Below the pieces are notes generated by a model. It worked only from the letters and a program-made list of their open reading frames with translations, had not been told where the DNA came from and ran no database searches. Position numbers and translations under genes: made by a program. A stretch of DNA of 64,000 bases from Owenia fusiformis (Eukaryota > Annelida > Polychaeta > Sabellida > Oweniidae), in NCBI GenBank assembly GCA_903813345.2, contig CAIIXF020000001.1:3224001-3288000 (forward strand). Reading direction: 5' to 3'. Numbering within the stretch: the stretch's first letter is position 1; every line of letters begins with the position of its first letter. Positions 24,954 to 38,132 of this stretch are shown one piece after another.

Positions 24954-27900
24954 CTATAATCCAGGCATCACATAAGCAATATTGTCCAAGATTTCAGATA
25001 ATTGTTCTTCAGAACATCCATTGGTTTCATGCAGTTGTTTTGTGAGACAAGTGAGAGGTCCTAATGCAGATATTAAAGAGTCCAATAGTACAGAAAGACT
25101 GCCTTGTACTGCTATGAAACCCTGCAATGTGAATGATATGGTGTATGTAGTGTACAAATATTTAAGAGTCCAATAGTACAGAGAGACTGCCTTGTACTTC
25201 TATGAAACCCTGCAATGTGAATGATATGGTGTGTGTAGTGTACAGATATTAAAGAGTCCAATAGTACAGAGAGACTGCCTTGTACTTCTATGAAACCCTG
25301 CAATGTGAATGATATGGTGTGTGTAGTGTACAGATATTAAAGAGTCCAATAGTACAGAGAGACTGCCTTGTACTGCTATGAAACCCTGCAATGTGAATGA
25401 TATGGTGTGTGTAGTGTACAGATATTGAAGAGTCCAATAGTACAGAAAGACTGCCTTGTACTGCTATGAGACCCTGCAATGTGAATGATATGGTGTATGT
25501 AGCGTACAGATATTAAAGAGTCCAATAGTACAGAAAGACTGCCTTGTACTTCTATGAAACCCTGCAATGTGAATGATATGGTGTGTGTAGTGTACAGATA
25601 TTAAAGACTCCAATAGTACAGAGAGACTGCCTTGTACTGCTATGAGACCCTGCAATGTGAATGATATGGTGTATGTAGCGTACAGATATTAAAGAGTCCA
25701 ATAGTACAGAAAGACTGCCTTGTACTGCTATGAAACCCTGCAATGTGGATGATATGGTGTGTGTAGTGTACAGATATTAAAGACTCCAATAGTACAGAAA
25801 GACTGCCTTGTACTGCTATGAAACCCTGCAATGTGAATGATATGGTGTATGTAGTGTACAGATATTGAAGTGTCCAATAGTACAGAAAGACTGCCTTGTA
25901 CTGCTATGAAACCCTGCAATGTGAATGATATGGTGTATGTTGTCTACAGATATTAAAGAGTCCAATAGTACAGAAAGACTGCCTTGTACTGCTATGAAAC
26001 CCTGCAATGTGAATGATATGGTGTATGTAGTGTACATATATTAAAGAGTCCAATAGTACAGAAAGACTGCCTTGTACTGCTATGAAACCCTGCAATGTGA
26101 ATGATATGGTGTATGTTGTGTACAGATATTAAAGAGTCCAATAGTACAGAAAGACTGCCTTGTACTTCTATGAAACCCTGCAATGTGAATGATATGGTGT
26201 GTGTAGTGTACAGATATTAAAGACTCCAATAGTACAGAGAGACTGTCTTGTACTGCTATGAAACCCTGCAATGTGAATGATATGGTGTATGTAGTGTACA
26301 GATATTGAAGAGTCCAATAGTACAGAAAGACTGCCTTGTACTGCTATGAAACCCTGCAATGTGAATGACATGGTGTATGTAGTGTACAGATATTAAAGAG
26401 TCCAATAGTACAGAAAGACTGCCTTGTACTGCTATGAAACCCTGCAATGTGAATGATATGGTGTATGTAGTGTACAGATATTGAAGAGTCCAATAGTACA
26501 GAAAGACTGCCTTGTACTGCTATGAGACCCTGCAATGTGAATGATATGGTGTATGTAGTGTACAGATATTAAAGAGTCCAATAGTACAGAAAGACTGCCT
26601 TGTACTGCTATGAGACCCTGCAATGTGAATGATATGGTGTATGTAGTTGCAGATATTAAAGAGTCCAATAGTACAGAAAGACTGCCTTGTACTGCTATGA
26701 GACCCTGCAATGTGAATGATATGGTGTATGTAGTGTACAGATATTAAAGAGTCCAATAGTACAGAAAGACTGCCTTGTACTGCTATGAAACCCTGCAATG
26801 TGAATGATATGGTGTGTGTAGTGTACAGATATTAAAAAGTCCAATAATACAGAAAGACTGCCTTGTACTGCTATGAAACCCTGCAATGTGAATGATATGG
26901 TGTATGTAGTGTACAGATATTGAAGAGTCCAATAGTACAGAAAGACTGCCTTGTACTGCTATGAGACCCTGCAATGTGAATGATATGGTGTATGTAGTGT
27001 ACAGATATTAAAGAGTCCAATAGTACAGAGAGACTGCCTTGTACTTCTATGAAACCCTGCAATGTGAATGATATGGTGTATGTAGTGTACAGATATTAAA
27101 GAGTCCAATAATACAGAAAGACTGCCTTGTACTGCTATGAAACCCTGCAATGTGAATGATATGGTGTATGTAGTGTACAGATATTAAAGAGTCCAATAGT
27201 ACAGAGAGACTGCCTTGTACTGCTATGAAACCCTGCAATGTGAATGATATGGTGTGTGTAGTGTACAGATATTAAAGAGTCCAATAGTACAGAGAGACTG
27301 CCTTGTACTTCTATGAAACCCTGCAATGTGAATGATATGGTGTATGTAGTGTACAGATATTAAAGAGTCAAATAGTACAGAAAGACTGCCTTGTACTGCT
27401 ATGAGACCCTGCAATGTGAATGATATGGTGTATGTAGTGTACAGATATTAAAGAGTCCAATAGTACAGAAAGACTGCCTTGTGCTGCTATGAGACCCTGC
27501 AATGTGAATGATATGGTGTATGTAGTGTACAGATATGAAAGAGTCCAATAGTACAGAAAGACTGCCTTGTACTCCTATGAAACCCTGCAATGTGAATGAT
27601 ATGGTGTGTGTAGTGTACAGATATTAAAAAGTCCAATAATACAGAAAGACTGCCTTGTACTGCTATGAAACCCTGCAATGTGAATGATATGGTGTATGTA
27701 GTGTACAGATATTGAAGAGTCCAATAGTACAGAAAGACTGCCTTGTACTGCTATGAGACCCTGCAATGTGAATGATATGGTGTATGTAGTGTACAGATAT
27801 TAAAGAGTCCAATAGTACAGAGAGACTGCCTTGTACTTCTATGAAACCCTGCAATGTGAATGATATGGTGTATGTAGTGTACAGATATTAAAGAGTCCAA

Positions 27901-30900
27901 TAATACAGAAAGACTGCCTTGTACTGCTATGAAACCCTGCAATGTGAATGATATGGTGTATGTAGTGTACAGATATTAAAGAGTCCAATAGTACAGAGAG
28001 ACTGCCTTGTACTGCTATGAAACCCTGCAATGTGAATGATATGGTGTGTGTAGTGTACAGATATTAAAGAGTCCAATAGTACAGAGAGACTGCCTTGTAC
28101 TTCTATGAAACCCTGCAATGTGAATGATATGGTGTGTGTAGTGTACAGATATTAAAGAGTCCAATAGTACAGAGAGACTGCCTTGTACTGCTATGAAACC
28201 CTGCAATGTGAATGATATGGTGTATGTAGTGTACAGATATTAAAGAGTCCAATAGTACAGAAAGACTGCCTTGTACTGCTATGAGACCCTGCAATGTGAA
28301 TGATATGGTGTATGTAGTGTATAGGTTTACACAAAATATGCAACCCTTTAATTTCCGAAACACTCTCTCAGTTATGGTAGAATCTTCTTGATTTTTTTTG
28401 TGGAGAAAATGTGTTCATTGGAATAGTGAGTTCCATAGCATCAATAACTTTGAGACTTCAAGTTCTGTTGTGTGAAAGAGATGTTGTATGAGAGAGACTG
28501 TATTGTAATACTGTCTTTGAAGGCATATAATGTATACTGTATCCTCTTTACAAAATAAATAAATATTCTCACTAACTAACTTATATTTTAGTTATTTACA
28601 AATAATTTGAACTACATCCTTTCAGAAAAGCTGATTTTGAATAACATATGAATCTTATTAAGGTTAACCTCAGTCTTAACTATCTTAACTAATAAGTTTG
28701 GATACAATGTTGAAAGCATGTGTGTGGAATGTTATAGTGTAGCAGGCTTACCTTGTGGTCAATCAGCCTTGTACCAATCAGGGTCAGCGAGTCTCCGAGA
28801 AGTTTTAGATGGGCAGCGCCATCTACAGGGTTTGTACTGGTTGTCTGGAATGTATTATGATGCATTGTGAACAATCAAAATCTATGTACAATCAAAATTG
28901 AATTTCTAGATTTTCAACAAAATCTGCTATGTACCCGTACAATGGAATATAATGATTCACAGTTTGCAGTGTTAAAATTTATGGGGTGAATCAAATAAAA
29001 TGGAAAAAACTGAACTCATATATGTAGATTTTATTCTTCCACACCACTGACATATACATTGTGCATTAGAAAAATCACAGGTGTATACAGTCCCTAAACA
29101 TAATCAAATTAAACAGGCTTGACTGTATTATTGTGCAGTTGCCCCAAACACAATATTAAACATTCAAATATTGAAATAGTTTATGTCAAAATTACATTTA
29201 CAAAAGACATACCTTAGACATTGATGCACCCAGTTCTAGGGCTCCAGATACATTTGATGCCATACCCTTTATATGGCCTGTCATTTGTCGCTTAGTCATT
29301 GTACCGTATCTTTTCCCTTGTGCTTTGATGTACTGATTCTCATTGCTTTTCTTTACCACCTGCTGCATATTTTGTTCCATTGTCTTTTTACAAATCCTTT
29401 TAGCCTTTCTCTTCCAATTCTGAAATATTGATTGGGTTATAAAATCAGCCTTTCATTACCAATATTTTGGCAGGGGTTTCTCTAAGGACTCATTAATGTA
29501 AAATGTTATATAGGGTAAAAAATATGTACAACAAGCAATTGTTTTTTTTTATTTTGGTGATCCCTAAGTAATATCTCATGCAGTGGTATATTAGACAATT
29601 TTGTTTGGATCTTTAAAGGGTGACGCATATCGTTTAGCAAATCGAACGCTCGTTTCTGGTGTTGCTCACCATTTAGTATAAAAGGCTCGATCCCGGAATA
29701 ATACTCAAGGGTTCAAAGGCTCGAGGTCGTTGTGTCAACACCTCAAACTTTTATATAACATTGGTACAGTATAGATCGTCACATATTTATAAAAGGGAGA
29801 TTTTCATTTTGACAAATCAATTCCACATTTATGGGTGAAGTTTCAGGATCTTCTATTTGTGTATAATAAGGAAAATTGGCATCTAAAGGACGATTCTCGG
29901 TTTGGAGAACGAAGTTCATCAATCTAAATGAGCATTATCCCTGCTTCGGACAAATTTGATTTTTTTACATAATATAGATTCGAATGTCTTCTTTTGAATA
30001 GTCATAATTTAATTTGGGTAATATTTCTAGATTTTTCGCAAAAAAATATTAGCGCAGTACACTGATGAACTTCTTTCCCCAAATCGAGACGTTGTATTTT
30101 ATTGAATCGGTCTAATTGAGCGTTATCCCTGCTTCTGACCAATTTGTTATTTTTACATCTTGTAGATTTAAATGTCCTCTTTTGAATATTCATAGTTTAA
30201 TTTGGGTAATATTTTTATATTTTTCATGAAAAAAATTATTAGCCCAGGAGACTGTTCTCCAAACCGAGAATCGTCCTTTCCCCATAACGTAATAGCACAC
30301 AGCTTGGCATATAGAAATATCCTACAAATGAAACAAAGCAAGACAAACCTGTTTCTAATACAAGGATTTATATTGGCTGTTGTACATGTATTCTTTGAAC
30401 GCAATCACTCTTTGGATAACGTTTTCAAAATCATTATAAACGGATTACTTTATCTCAAAGACAATTTCAATAAACTGGATTTTACAGAACTCCCCTTATT
30501 TCTTAAAAATGGACTGATCCAGTTGATTCGCCTGGAGCCGCCATATTGTTTTCATACGGGATGCTAATCGGAACCCTTTAATTAACATTGCATTAGACTC
30601 AGTTATTAAAGTTGATTATGGATAAAATCAAAGAAAATTAAGAAAATCAAAATTTGGCACAACTCAGCAGATCAAACAAGATGACCTTTTTTATATTATT
30701 ATTAGCCATCAAATCAATACGTATTTTGTACTATTTTGTTTTTTCACATCAAAATGAAATTTCAAAGTCACATGTTACTTAACCCTTTCCCGACGTGAAT
30801 ATAAGAGAAAAATGTTGGCCCTGGTGACGGATATGTAAGAGCGGTTTTTAAGGGAAAACTGAAAATCACCTATGCCCCGGGACCTATACCCTGAATTTTA

Positions 30901-33900
30901 TTACTGAAATACAATTTTTAGTAAGGATTATCGCATTAGAACAACTTGTCAAAATTTGGTGTAAAAATACTGAATAGAACTTGAAATATTATCATTTAAT
31001 CAATGTATATAAATAAAAACAATGGTGCCAAAAGGAGCCTATCGTCCTGAAGGGTATTACATAATAGGGCTCCATATGGAGCCCATCGTTGTGAAAGGGT
31101 TAAAGGATCATGATTTTAATCGGAGGTTTCATAATATAGATTAAGTATTCCACTTTTTGGGATAATTACTCACCATTTTCTCTTTTTCTGGGAGGCCATG
31201 CCATCTTTCACCAAGCATTTTACTCGTTGTAGCAAAATCTAAATTAAAGAAATAATTTGAATGAATGACAATCACAAATAAAAATGGTGGCTACAACGAC
31301 ATGTCACCCCTTCTTGGTGGTGACAAGAAAACAGTTGTATTCCCAGAATAGCAATGATTTATTCTAATCCCAATGTTGCATACGATCAGCATTCTCAAAT
31401 CCATATGAAAGAGTATTTATATGAATACCGTATTATCTCTAATAGATGCACACACTCCACTGTGCGTTTATTGGAGAGAATCGGTAGTGCAGTTATCTTA
31501 CAACTGATTAGTGCTGCTATTTCAAATTGTCTTACTGATAATAGGGGGTCTTACCAAGGTCAGGTTTCTGTTCTTGAATACGACCTCTGATGGACTTACA
31601 GTACAACATATAAGCTGTAGGCCCTGAACGCCTCCTTCTCTTCTTCTGAAAATAAATACAATACACTTTAACAAAACGGTAAGTCTACTTTTTGTAGCTG
31701 ATGCTGTAAATTTTTTTAATAAACTTTTAATTTTTGAAAATGTAGTTTACACAACTTGAAGATTATCCAGAATAAAAGATTCTAGTTTCATGTAAATCAT
31801 CATACATGTGATATCATTAACTCATCATACATGTGATATTATTAACTCCTCATACATGTGATATCATTAACTCATCATACATGTGATATTATTAACTCCT
31901 CATACATGTGATATTATTAACTCCTCATACATGTGATATCATTAACTCATCATACATGTGATATTATTAACTCCTCATACATGTGATATTATTAACTCCT
32001 CATACATGTGATATTATTAACTCCTCATACATGTGATATTATTAACTCATCAAATATGTGATATTATTAACTCATCATACATGTGATATTATTAACTCCT
32101 CATACATGTGATATTATTAACTCATCAAATATGTGATATTATTAACTCATCAAATATGTGATTTTATTAACTCATCATACATGTGATATTATTAACTCAT
32201 CAAATATGTGATATTATTAACTCATCAAATATGTGATTTTATTAACTCATCATACATGTGATATTATTAACTCATCAAATATGTAATATTATTAACTCAT
32301 CATACATATGATATTATTAACTCATCATACAAATGATATTATTAACTCATCAAATATGTGATATTATTCATAATGTGTATACCTTTGATGCAGATTGGTG
32401 CTTCCCTTTGCGTTTCACAACTTCACCAGACTTCAGGCATTCAAATTGCTGTGGGGAATCCTGGGAAAGCATCTCCTCTGATGATCCTGGCAATAATTCC
32501 CCGCCATCTGGAGAGAGTAAAATAAAATCAGTCTCTGCTTGCAATGAAATCATAAAGTTTAAATATTCACAATTAATTTAATTAATGCATGAAAACTACA
32601 CTAGGAATGAATTAAAAGTAGAAAATATATTATGAATGATATGATGTTCCATTATAAGTGAATTAAAATTAGAAAATATTTATGATCATCTATTTGGAAG
32701 GAGTCAACATGCAATGTACAAATATGTATTTATCAAAACACAGATATGTTAATATGTACAGATTTTCTTTTTCAAAAACTATAAACACTTTATAATGAGA
32801 TAATATATAACACATTCCATCTGACTTTCAACTTTACCTTCCCCTATTTTCACTTTCTTATTCACTTTCGGAACTTTTTGAGTTTTTGCCTTCTTTGGTT
32901 TTGGTTCCTTTGGGAGTTTAAATGTTGGCTTAACCTCTGTTGATCCCCCTAGGAATGACCCCTCAGATTCATCTTCAATTGGCTCATTTTCAACAGTTTC
33001 TACTGTCGTTTCAATTGTTTCTAGAAGCAGATGCATGCAGGCACTAAATAAACACATGGAACAACTAACAGAACAATGATACACGTAGCAACTTAGCCTG
33101 GTAGCAATTTAGCAATTAAAACTAACAAAATATTATAATTAACATGTTAGTACAAACCAGTCTTAAAGTAGAACCATCATTTGTAAAGAAAATTGTTGGT
33201 ATTGCGATGAATTGCTCATAATGTTCTCTGTAATCTTCAAATAACTTACATTTGAAAGCGTCAAATGCTCCAGATTTTGAAAACAAGGTTTGCACCCATT
33301 TGATATTTTGAAAACAAGGCTTGCATCCACTTAAGATTTTGAAAAAATGCTTGGACCCGCATGAATCCATTTGCACAAACTTAAAAGTGAGAAAAATCAT
33401 GAAGGCTGGTTTATCTGGACCAATTTTGAATATTAATTTGTGTTTCTCTGAAATTTCCCATACTGCAGAAACCTTGTACACTACCCCATTAATTACTAAG
33501 CACAATATTCTATCTTCGACAAAGGGAACAGAACAGATATTTTCTTTTATATATACTTTAATTGATATGAACAAACTGAATAAAACAACTCGACTAGACA
33601 ATGGCAACTCCAGGCGCAGCAATTCTCACCATACGCACTAGTTATGCGCTTTTAAAGCAAATCAAGTCAAAAGAATCCCAGATACTGTCCCTTCAGAAAT
33701 GAGGATGGCAGTTTTCAATGTCCATTTTTGAATCATAAATTCGTGAAAACTAAGTAACTAAAATATTTATTATATATGAGATATCTTTATCCGGACAGAC
33801 ACATAGATGGATAAACATATGATGGACATTTTCTATATCCCATTTGAATCTCAGTTAGAGGAATAAAAATATGTTAAATTATTGAACTGTAACAAAGCAA

Positions 33901-36900
33901 ACATAATTTCCTAGTAAAACAAAAACAGCCAAATGTCAATTTTCTTTGAAATAATTACCCGATTCATCCTCATCATGCAACATAGATGGCAGCACTACCT
34001 CATGGACAGGTATTTCATCTTCGGGCTCATCAAAACATCGCTCTACTGTAATTGACTCCATTTCTGATGCTATACTCTTTTTCGGTTTCTTTGGAGCTTT
34101 TGGTTTCTTAACTTTAGGGGTTTTTGCAGTCTTAACTGGAGAGGGTGCCTCTGAGGCAAACACAGAACCTCCTAACTAAAATGATAGATGCTGATTATAC
34201 AGCGTGCCAAATATCAGGGGCCAAATATATACAAGGTGTCAAATAAATATGTTCACCTCCTTGATTTCAAGAGTATGAACATATTTGCATAAAAGTGCAT
34301 CTAGTTGAGCTAGTCAAATGAAACTTCTAGTAGAGTTGCTTCATGAAGCCAAGTTTTAAGGTGCTAAAGAACAATTCAAATATCATACAGACAAAAAAGA
34401 CAGAAACATTTTGTGGATGATAAAGTTGAGGGGAAACATATTTGTTTGACACCCTGTATATATCAATATGTTCTCTCCCCTTATCTTCAAAAGTATCCAT
34501 TATTGTAGAAGAGAAAACAAATATCAAAGCTGTACCAATTAGTATGCAATATTCTCAGTCATACAAAAATGATGTATAAATAGAATATTCTCAGTCATAC
34601 AAAAATGATGTATAAATAGAATATCCTAAGTCATACAAAAATGATGTTTAAAGAGAATATTCTCAGTCATACAAAAATGATGTTTAAATAGAATATTCTC
34701 AGTCATACAAAAATGATGTATAAATAGAATATCCTAAGTCATACAAAAATGATGTTTAAAGAGAATATTCTCAGTCATACAAAAATGATGTTTAAATAGA
34801 ATATTCTCAGTAATACAAAAATGATGTTTAAATAGAATATTCTCAGTCATACAAAAATGATGTTTAAATATAATATTCTCAGTCATATAAAAGTGATATA
34901 TAAATAGAATATCCTAAGTCATACAAAAATGATGTTTAAATAGAATATTTTCATTCATACAAAAATGATGTTTATATAGAATATTCTCAGTCATACAAAA
35001 ATGATGTTTAAATAGAATATTCTCAGTCATAAAAAATGATGTTTAAATAGAATATTTTCAGTCATACAAAAATGATGTTTAAATAGAATATTCTCAGTCA
35101 TACAAAAATGATGTTTAATAGAATATTCCCAGTCATACAAAAATGATGTTTAAATAGAATATTCTCAGTCATACAAAAATGATGTTTAAATAGAATATTC
35201 TCAGTCATACAAAAATGATGTTTAAATAGAATATTTTCATTCATACAAAAATGATGTTTAAATAGAATATTCTCAGTCATACAAAAATGATGTTTAATAG
35301 AATATATTCTCAGTCATACAAAAATGATGTTTAAATAGAATATTTTCATTCATACAAAAATGATGTTTATTAAATAGAATATTCTCAGTCATACAAAAAT
35401 GATGTTTAATAGAATATTCTCAGTCATACAAAAATGATGTATAAATAGAATATTCTCAGTCATACAAAAATGATATATGAATAGAATATTCTCAGTCATA
35501 CAAAAATGATGTTTAAATAGAATATTCTCAGTCATACAAAAATGATATATAAATTGAATATTCTCAGTCATACAAAAATGATGTTTAAATAGAATATTCT
35601 CAGTCATACAAAAATGATATATAAATTGAATATTCTCAGTCATACAAAAATGATGTTTAAATAGAATATTCTCAGGCATACAAAAATGATATATAAATTG
35701 AATATTCTCAGTCATACAAAAATGATATACAAATAGAATATGTACTCACTTCCAGTTCTGATTCTTCAGATTCAAACTTTATTTCCTTTTTGGGAATTTT
35801 AGGTGTTTTGGGAATTTTTGGTTTAGCTGGCTTCTTTGCAGATTTTGGTGGGGGAGTAGCTACCACAAGTGGGTCATCCATTGGTTCAATAGCCATACCA
35901 GGGTTAGTTTCAACTTCAGCTGTTACATCCTTCTTCTTTTTGGGAGTTTTCTTGGGTGCCTTTTTGGGTTTCTGCTCAGATGAGGCAACGACTGTCTCAA
36001 CACCAGGGTCAGATCCCAAATGAATCTTTAACTTTAGCGCACTTGTATTATCACTTTGTGTTTCAACATCTTGTGGCTTTAATGAATAAAGTAAATGTAT
36101 GAAAAATCAATGCATGTACATTTAAATGTAGTTAGTTAATAATGGAGTACAGTATTTTGCAAGTAACGATTTGAGAATATTGACAAAGATATAATCTGTT
36201 GACTTTTAGATTAAAAATATGAAATCGCATAAACTGACTATCTAGAGTCAAGTAAATGTGTAAACTGTAGTGCTATGTCACATAGGTTAGCTGACAAATG
36301 TTAGGAAATGATACTCTGACATCTCTTATCAATAGTGACTCATAAACAAAGTCAACGAAAGTAAATACCTGCATCACTTCTTCAAGTTGAACAGATTTAC
36401 TCTTCTTTGTGGTAGACTTGGTTGCAGCATCTGTGTCCAATGTAGCTACACTGGGGGCAGGGGAGGTAAGTAGGAGTTTAATCATGCTCTCATCATCCTT
36501 ACCAGGTGAAGCCTCTTGTACCACTGGAGCACTTTTAGATTTCTTGGGACTCTTGGCAGTTACAGGGGAATCTTTTGGACTTCCCATACTAGCTAAAGGA
36601 GATGTTGGCTCTGATTTCATGGACTTTTTCTATGGATATAAAGAAAGTGAAGTTGGTTAACGCATTAGTTTTTACATGAGTGCTACTATTTTTGAATTAA
36701 TGATTATGCATCTCCTCATAATTTGTATGTACAGTGTATTGATCACAAATTGACACTGATCTCACTTAAAACTTACAGATGAGGATGAGATATGGCAACA
36801 ATCCACATGATACTTACTTTTGATGCATTCACATTTGTTTTGTGGTCCTCTAACTGCTCCAATTCTTCTGCATCCGCCATAGCATCTTCTTCCATTTCTC

Positions 36901-38132
36901 GTAGCTTTGATGATTTCTTCCTTATCCTCCCAGTGGATCGAGATACAACTGGTTGCGTGTCTGCAAGAATGACAGATGTTGTGATTGTTCGATACAATTT
37001 ATGCAAACGACCAGAAAACATATCCAAAATTGTTCAATGGTAGATATTTAATTATGGACAAAATTCTTAAAATCACGAACCAACTTTTATAAAGCTTTTG
37101 ACACCTGTTTTTTAAGATGTCTGGAGTTGGTAAGAAACTGGTTAATTTGACTTGATCTTTGAACTGGCTACTCAAGAAGTAAAGTCCTGGGAAAATCTTA
37201 TATCCTACATCCCTGTTAAGTTCCATTTATTAATATGGATGGCTTCTTTCATCTTCTGTCAAAATCAATGATTCTGCACTCCCAGCTTATCCTGGGTGCT
37301 TCACCAAATGAATGTTGAGTGATTACAGATTTGTCTGTGTTTATGTTCTTTTATTCTAGCTGATCCCTATTATTCTGCCTGTTAGCCTATATCCTGTATA
37401 TTTCTTGGTTAGTATTTTGAAGAATTTTATAATTATTAAAAATAAATTTCTCTATCAAGTGGGTGCAAAATACACTTGAACCTCAATACATCTTTTTTTA
37501 ATTGTCTGTTCAATTTGAAGAATCAAAAAAATGGCAAACTTGATATTGAACTTATCTTTTTTATTTCTGTTGAGAATATTTGAAATCCTCTTGCAACAGC
37601 CTAATCTGGCAGATTACATTGTACCCCTGTTCTGTTTTCCTCTATACCCACCACCGATTAACCCCTATCCCATACTCCAATATTTTTCCATCACTGCTAT
37701 ACACTGTAATCCCCTTGTGATGAAAAGCACTTGAAGATACTACTCTTACATTTACTGAATTGATGTAACTGTATATCTCTCATCATAAAATAACAAATTA
37801 AGAGGGTGGTTTCCTAAAGTCGATGGATGAGTGTGCATCATTTCCGCGCATCTCACTTTTGGTTTCAGTTTCGATGCTGTAATTTGATTATTGACTGTAT
37901 ATTACTTGAACAAATAAACTGCTGCACATGATCTAAATTGTATATTACAGTTGAATGAAAATAATTCAAAGATGAGAATCAATGATCACATACATTTAAA
38001 TGGTGATCCATTGGCAGCATCATCCTCATCTTCATCAACTGCATCCTTCGTCTTCTTAGGTTTTGTTAAATAATCTTCAGCATCACCATCATCCTTGCTT
38101 GATGCCTTTCTCTTCCTTGGTTTGCTAGCCAT
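24954..38132 (-). CDS. HMGXB4: HMG-box protein HMGXB4
   Basis: complement(join(24954..25121, 28752..28844, 29213..29419, 31174..31238, 31555..31645, 32383..32507, 32838..33020, 33959..34175, 35750..36076, 36369..36629, 36818..36960, 37994..38132)); 672 aa (human about 600), all phases consistent. The N-terminus is basic with nuclear-localisation-like KPRKRK and a conserved [17 protein letters not shown] segment. The middle is long, Lys/Pro/Ser-rich and disordered. An HMG box lies at about residues 472-540 ([15 protein letters not shown]...[20 protein letters not shown]). The C-terminal domain starts [13 protein letters not shown] and ends [11 protein letters not shown], matching the vertebrate protein's C-terminus closely; this is what identifies the gene. 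HMGXB4 is a nuclear chromatin protein linked to NURF/Wnt regulation in other animals. The last intron contains a 37-fold array of the terminal-exon start (25067-28321); two other introns begin with minisatellites. Upstream, an acceptor at 38167 implies a separate 5' UTR exon. Confidence 0.93.
25067..28321 (-). repeat. 88-bp exon-derived minisatellite: 37 copies of the HMGXB4 terminal 3' splice site
   Basis: The array is 3255 bp, that is 36 units of 88 bp plus one of 87 bp. Read on the minus strand, each unit is 33 nt of intron end (finishing CATTCACATTGCAG) followed by the first 55 nt of the HMGXB4 last exon ([18 protein letters not shown] plus one base). The unit at 25067-25154 contains the true exon start; the other 36 are decoys upstream of it. 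Copies differ at a few positions, mostly GFIA/GLIA/GFIE, which change amino acids and so suggest neutral drift. A block is repeated at a 792-bp offset (9 units). Reading on from any decoy stays open for about 62 codons before a stop. Confidence 0.97.
28845..29212. other. HMGXB4 intron, nothing recognised
   Basis: About 370 bp of AT-rich intron between two well-supported exons; no repeat or regulatory element seen. Confidence 0.5.
29885..30279. mobile_element. Non-autonomous TIR element in an HMGXB4 intron
   Basis: Perfect 26-bp inverted termini beginning AAAGGACGATTCTCGG (29885) and ending CCGAGAATCGTCCTTT (30279). Inside are two direct copies, about 188 bp apart, of a 135-bp segment starting GAGC.TTATCCCTGCTTC. 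No transposase and no clear target-site duplication. Superfamily unassigned. Confidence 0.8.
30779..31103. mobile_element. piggyBac-like MITE (TTAA target sites)
   Basis: TTAA at 30779-30782 and 31100-31103 flank a 317-bp element with inverted ends CCCTTTCCCGACG and CGTTGTGAAAGGG. TTAA duplication with CCCTTT termini is the hallmark of piggyBac-type elements. It contains short inverted CTCCATATGGAG and no transposase. Confidence 0.8.
31797..32369. repeat. 25-bp minisatellite, about 23 copies, at an HMGXB4 donor
   Basis: Unit TCATCATACATGTGATATT plus ATTAAC, with common variants TCCTCATAC and TCATCAAATATG. The array ends about 14 nt from the donor of exon 32383-32507 (AAAG|gtatac), so the intron begins almost directly with it. 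The unit does not include exon sequence. Confidence 0.95.
33021..33958. other. HMGXB4 intron with an unsupported open frame
   Basis: Contains a minus-strand open frame of 166 codons (33122-33622) with no domain or splice support, and a short tandem of about 40 bp near 33275-33350 (GAAAACAAGG.TTGCA.CCA). Treated as intronic. Confidence 0.45.
34545..35741. repeat. 36-bp minisatellite, about 33 copies, at an HMGXB4 donor
   Basis: Unit AGAATATTCTCAGTCATAC plus AAAAATGATGTTTAAAT, with variants (GTATAAAT, ATATAAATT, TTTTCATTC). The right end lies about 8 nt inside the intron from the donor of exon 35750-36076 (GGAA|gtgagtac). Read on the minus strand it is open for long stretches, but this is a consequence of the 36-bp period being a multiple of three. 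Confidence 0.95.
36961..37993. other. First coding intron of HMGXB4
   Basis: About 1 kb between the first two coding exons; no repeat, exon or motif recognised. Confidence 0.5.

Noticed and set aside
25067-28321. CRISPR array
   Set aside because: Regular 88-bp period but no alternation of constant repeats and unique spacers; the genome is eukaryotic.
25112-28363. Series of about 63-residue minus-strand open frames repeated every 88 bp
   Set aside because: They are the same minisatellite read across unit boundaries. They are not separate genes; only the exon start at 25121 belongs to a supported coding sequence.
30202-30567. 121-codon plus-strand open frame
   Set aside because: It begins inside the TIR element at 29885-30279 and runs into intron sequence; no recognisable protein.
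33122-33622. 166-codon minus-strand open frame in an HMGXB4 intron
   Set aside because: No domain, splice support or start context; an open frame this long can occur by chance in 64 kb of AT-rich DNA, and part of it is a short tandem repeat.
35098-35715. Long minus-strand open frames with a [12 protein letters not shown]-type repeat
   Set aside because: They arise because the 36-bp minisatellite period is a multiple of three and the unit lacks stops in one frame; the sequence is intronic in HMGXB4 and indels break the frame.
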